From positions 372,001 to 436,000 of the forward strand of contig SVNZ01000001.1 in NCBI GenBank assembly GCA_015066595.1: a stretch of 64,000 nt of DNA, read 5' to 3'. A model generated the notes under the pieces. The model was given only the letters and a program-made list of their open reading frames with translations, had not been told where the DNA came from and ran no database searches. Source of the DNA: Oscillospiraceae bacterium. Lineage in GTDB: Bacteria; Bacillota; Clostridia; Oscillospirales; Acutalibacteraceae. Below, piece after piece: positions 63,547 to 64,000 of the stretch. The stretch's first letter is position 1, and every line of letters starts with the position of its first letter. A program made the position numbers and the translations under genes.

Positions 63547-63816
63547 TCACTTAAACAGCTTAGATTTCAGCGATTTTGTGTTTTGTGACAGATATTGAAG
63601 CGAGTTTATCTTTCCGTCGATACAAACGTCCTTTGACTCTAAGCTCAGCTTGTTTATGTGTAGAGCTTCACCTTTTACAATAAGCGCTCCTATATCAGTG
63701 AGCAGATTAACATTTTGCTCATCAAATCCGAGTACATCGTTCACTCCTGTCAATGTCAGCTTTGATCTGTTATCTAAAATCAGCGTATGTGATGATTTCA
63801 TCATTGATTCGGACAT
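63547..63816 (-). CDS. yabP: Sporulation protein YabP
   Basis: From the ATG at 63816 (GGAGGT site) it has 89 residues with SHTLILDNRSKLTLTGVNDVLGFDEQNV, the YabP/YqfC signature. It is required for late spore formation in related bacteria. It is followed by yabQ, confirming the cluster. The longer frame to 63858 lies before the ribosome site and is rejected. Confidence 0.88.
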   Translation of the reverse strand: MSESMMKSSHTLILDNRSKLTLTGVNDVLGFDEQNVNLLTDIGALIVKGEALHINKLSLESKDVCIDGKINSLQYLSQNTKSLKSKLFK

Positions 63817-63879
63817 AAAAAGACCTCCATATACTACTAATAGATTATATTGAGGCAACTTAAAATATATGATTATTGT

Positions 63880-64000
63880 TTATACCGAAGTGTACATATT
63901 GGCTGCATCTTCTTTTCTGACTGTTTCTGCTATAGACACAACTTTCACTTTGATAGAGCGAGTATCAAAGTTGATTTCGATAACATCATCTACTTTCACA
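63880..64000 (-). CDS. S4-domain RNA-binding protein (YabO/RlbA), 3' part only
   Basis: The frame enters from the right edge and ends at 63880. The visible 39 residues (VKVDDVIEINFDTRSIKVKV...VRKEDAANMYTSV) match the second half of small S4 proteins of the YabO/Hsp15 type. It precedes yabP as in other spore formers. Only the C-terminal half is visible. Confidence 0.8.
   Translation of the reverse strand, partial: VKVDDVIEINFDTRSIKVKVVSIAETVRKEDAANMYTSV

Overview
The window looks like a chromosomal segment of an anaerobic, spore-forming Firmicute of the Oscillospiraceae, probably close to Ruminococcus bromii. The evidence is a moderate-to-low GC content, strong AGGAGG-type ribosome binding sites, sporulation genes (spoIIR, yabP, yabQ, a SpoIVFB-like protease), a CIRCE-controlled groESL operon, a Firmicute-type 6S RNA, and a secreted GH13 alpha-amylase that ends in a starch-binding module and a dockerin. 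The species call is inference; no ribosomal RNA gene is present.

Region 1 (about 1-15,985, minus strand) is the most unusual part. Ten co-directional genes follow one good sigma-A promoter at 15957-15985. Seven encode secreted or membrane-anchored proteins with a SipW/TasA-type N-terminus, meaning a hydrophobic segment that in most ends in an AWF-like box. Six of these also share a W-x-E-G-x-D-P-x-C-like motif. The other three are a SipW-type (Ser/His) signal peptidase, a membrane-anchored McrB-like AAA+ NTPase, and an 840-residue protein with a DUF2357-like head and a very long coiled coil. No nuclease is present. The large members carry starch-binding-like modules similar to the module in the window's amylase. 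I read the locus as a dedicated surface-fibre or adhesion system with an intracellular AAA+/coiled-coil partner. The association is visible in the sequence; the function is inference.

Region 2 (16-27 kb) holds a TIGR01212-type radical SAM protein, tRNA-Ser(GGA) with a duplicated 3' end and terminator, a B12-type radical SAM/DUF2344/HAD cluster with overlapping genes, an M50 protease with a short membrane partner, MATE and VanZ proteins, and a plus-strand run of a small COG2426 membrane protein and two flavoproteins. Region 3 (27-43 kb, minus strand) holds a DUF4349 lipoprotein, addAB, spoIIR, ispE, an aminotransferase with an Lrp regulator, a LURP-one-like protein, an NAD synthase whose glutaminase cysteine is replaced by glycine, and a polysaccharide polymerase plus initiating sugar transferase.

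Region 4 (43-53.5 kb) holds a DUF1292 protein, 6S RNA, a GpsA-like dehydrogenase, groESL, an orphan ABC_sub_bind protein, a DUF1643 protein, the amylase, two small membrane proteins and ackA. Region 5 (53.5-64 kb) holds tmcAL, small membrane proteins, a Na/Pi cotransporter, nicotinamidase, a DNA glycosylase, a cysteine-synthase-like enzyme, a THUMP methyltransferase, the ribosome hibernation factor, and the conserved yabO-yabP-yabQ-divIC-S1 sporulation/division cluster, which runs off the right edge.
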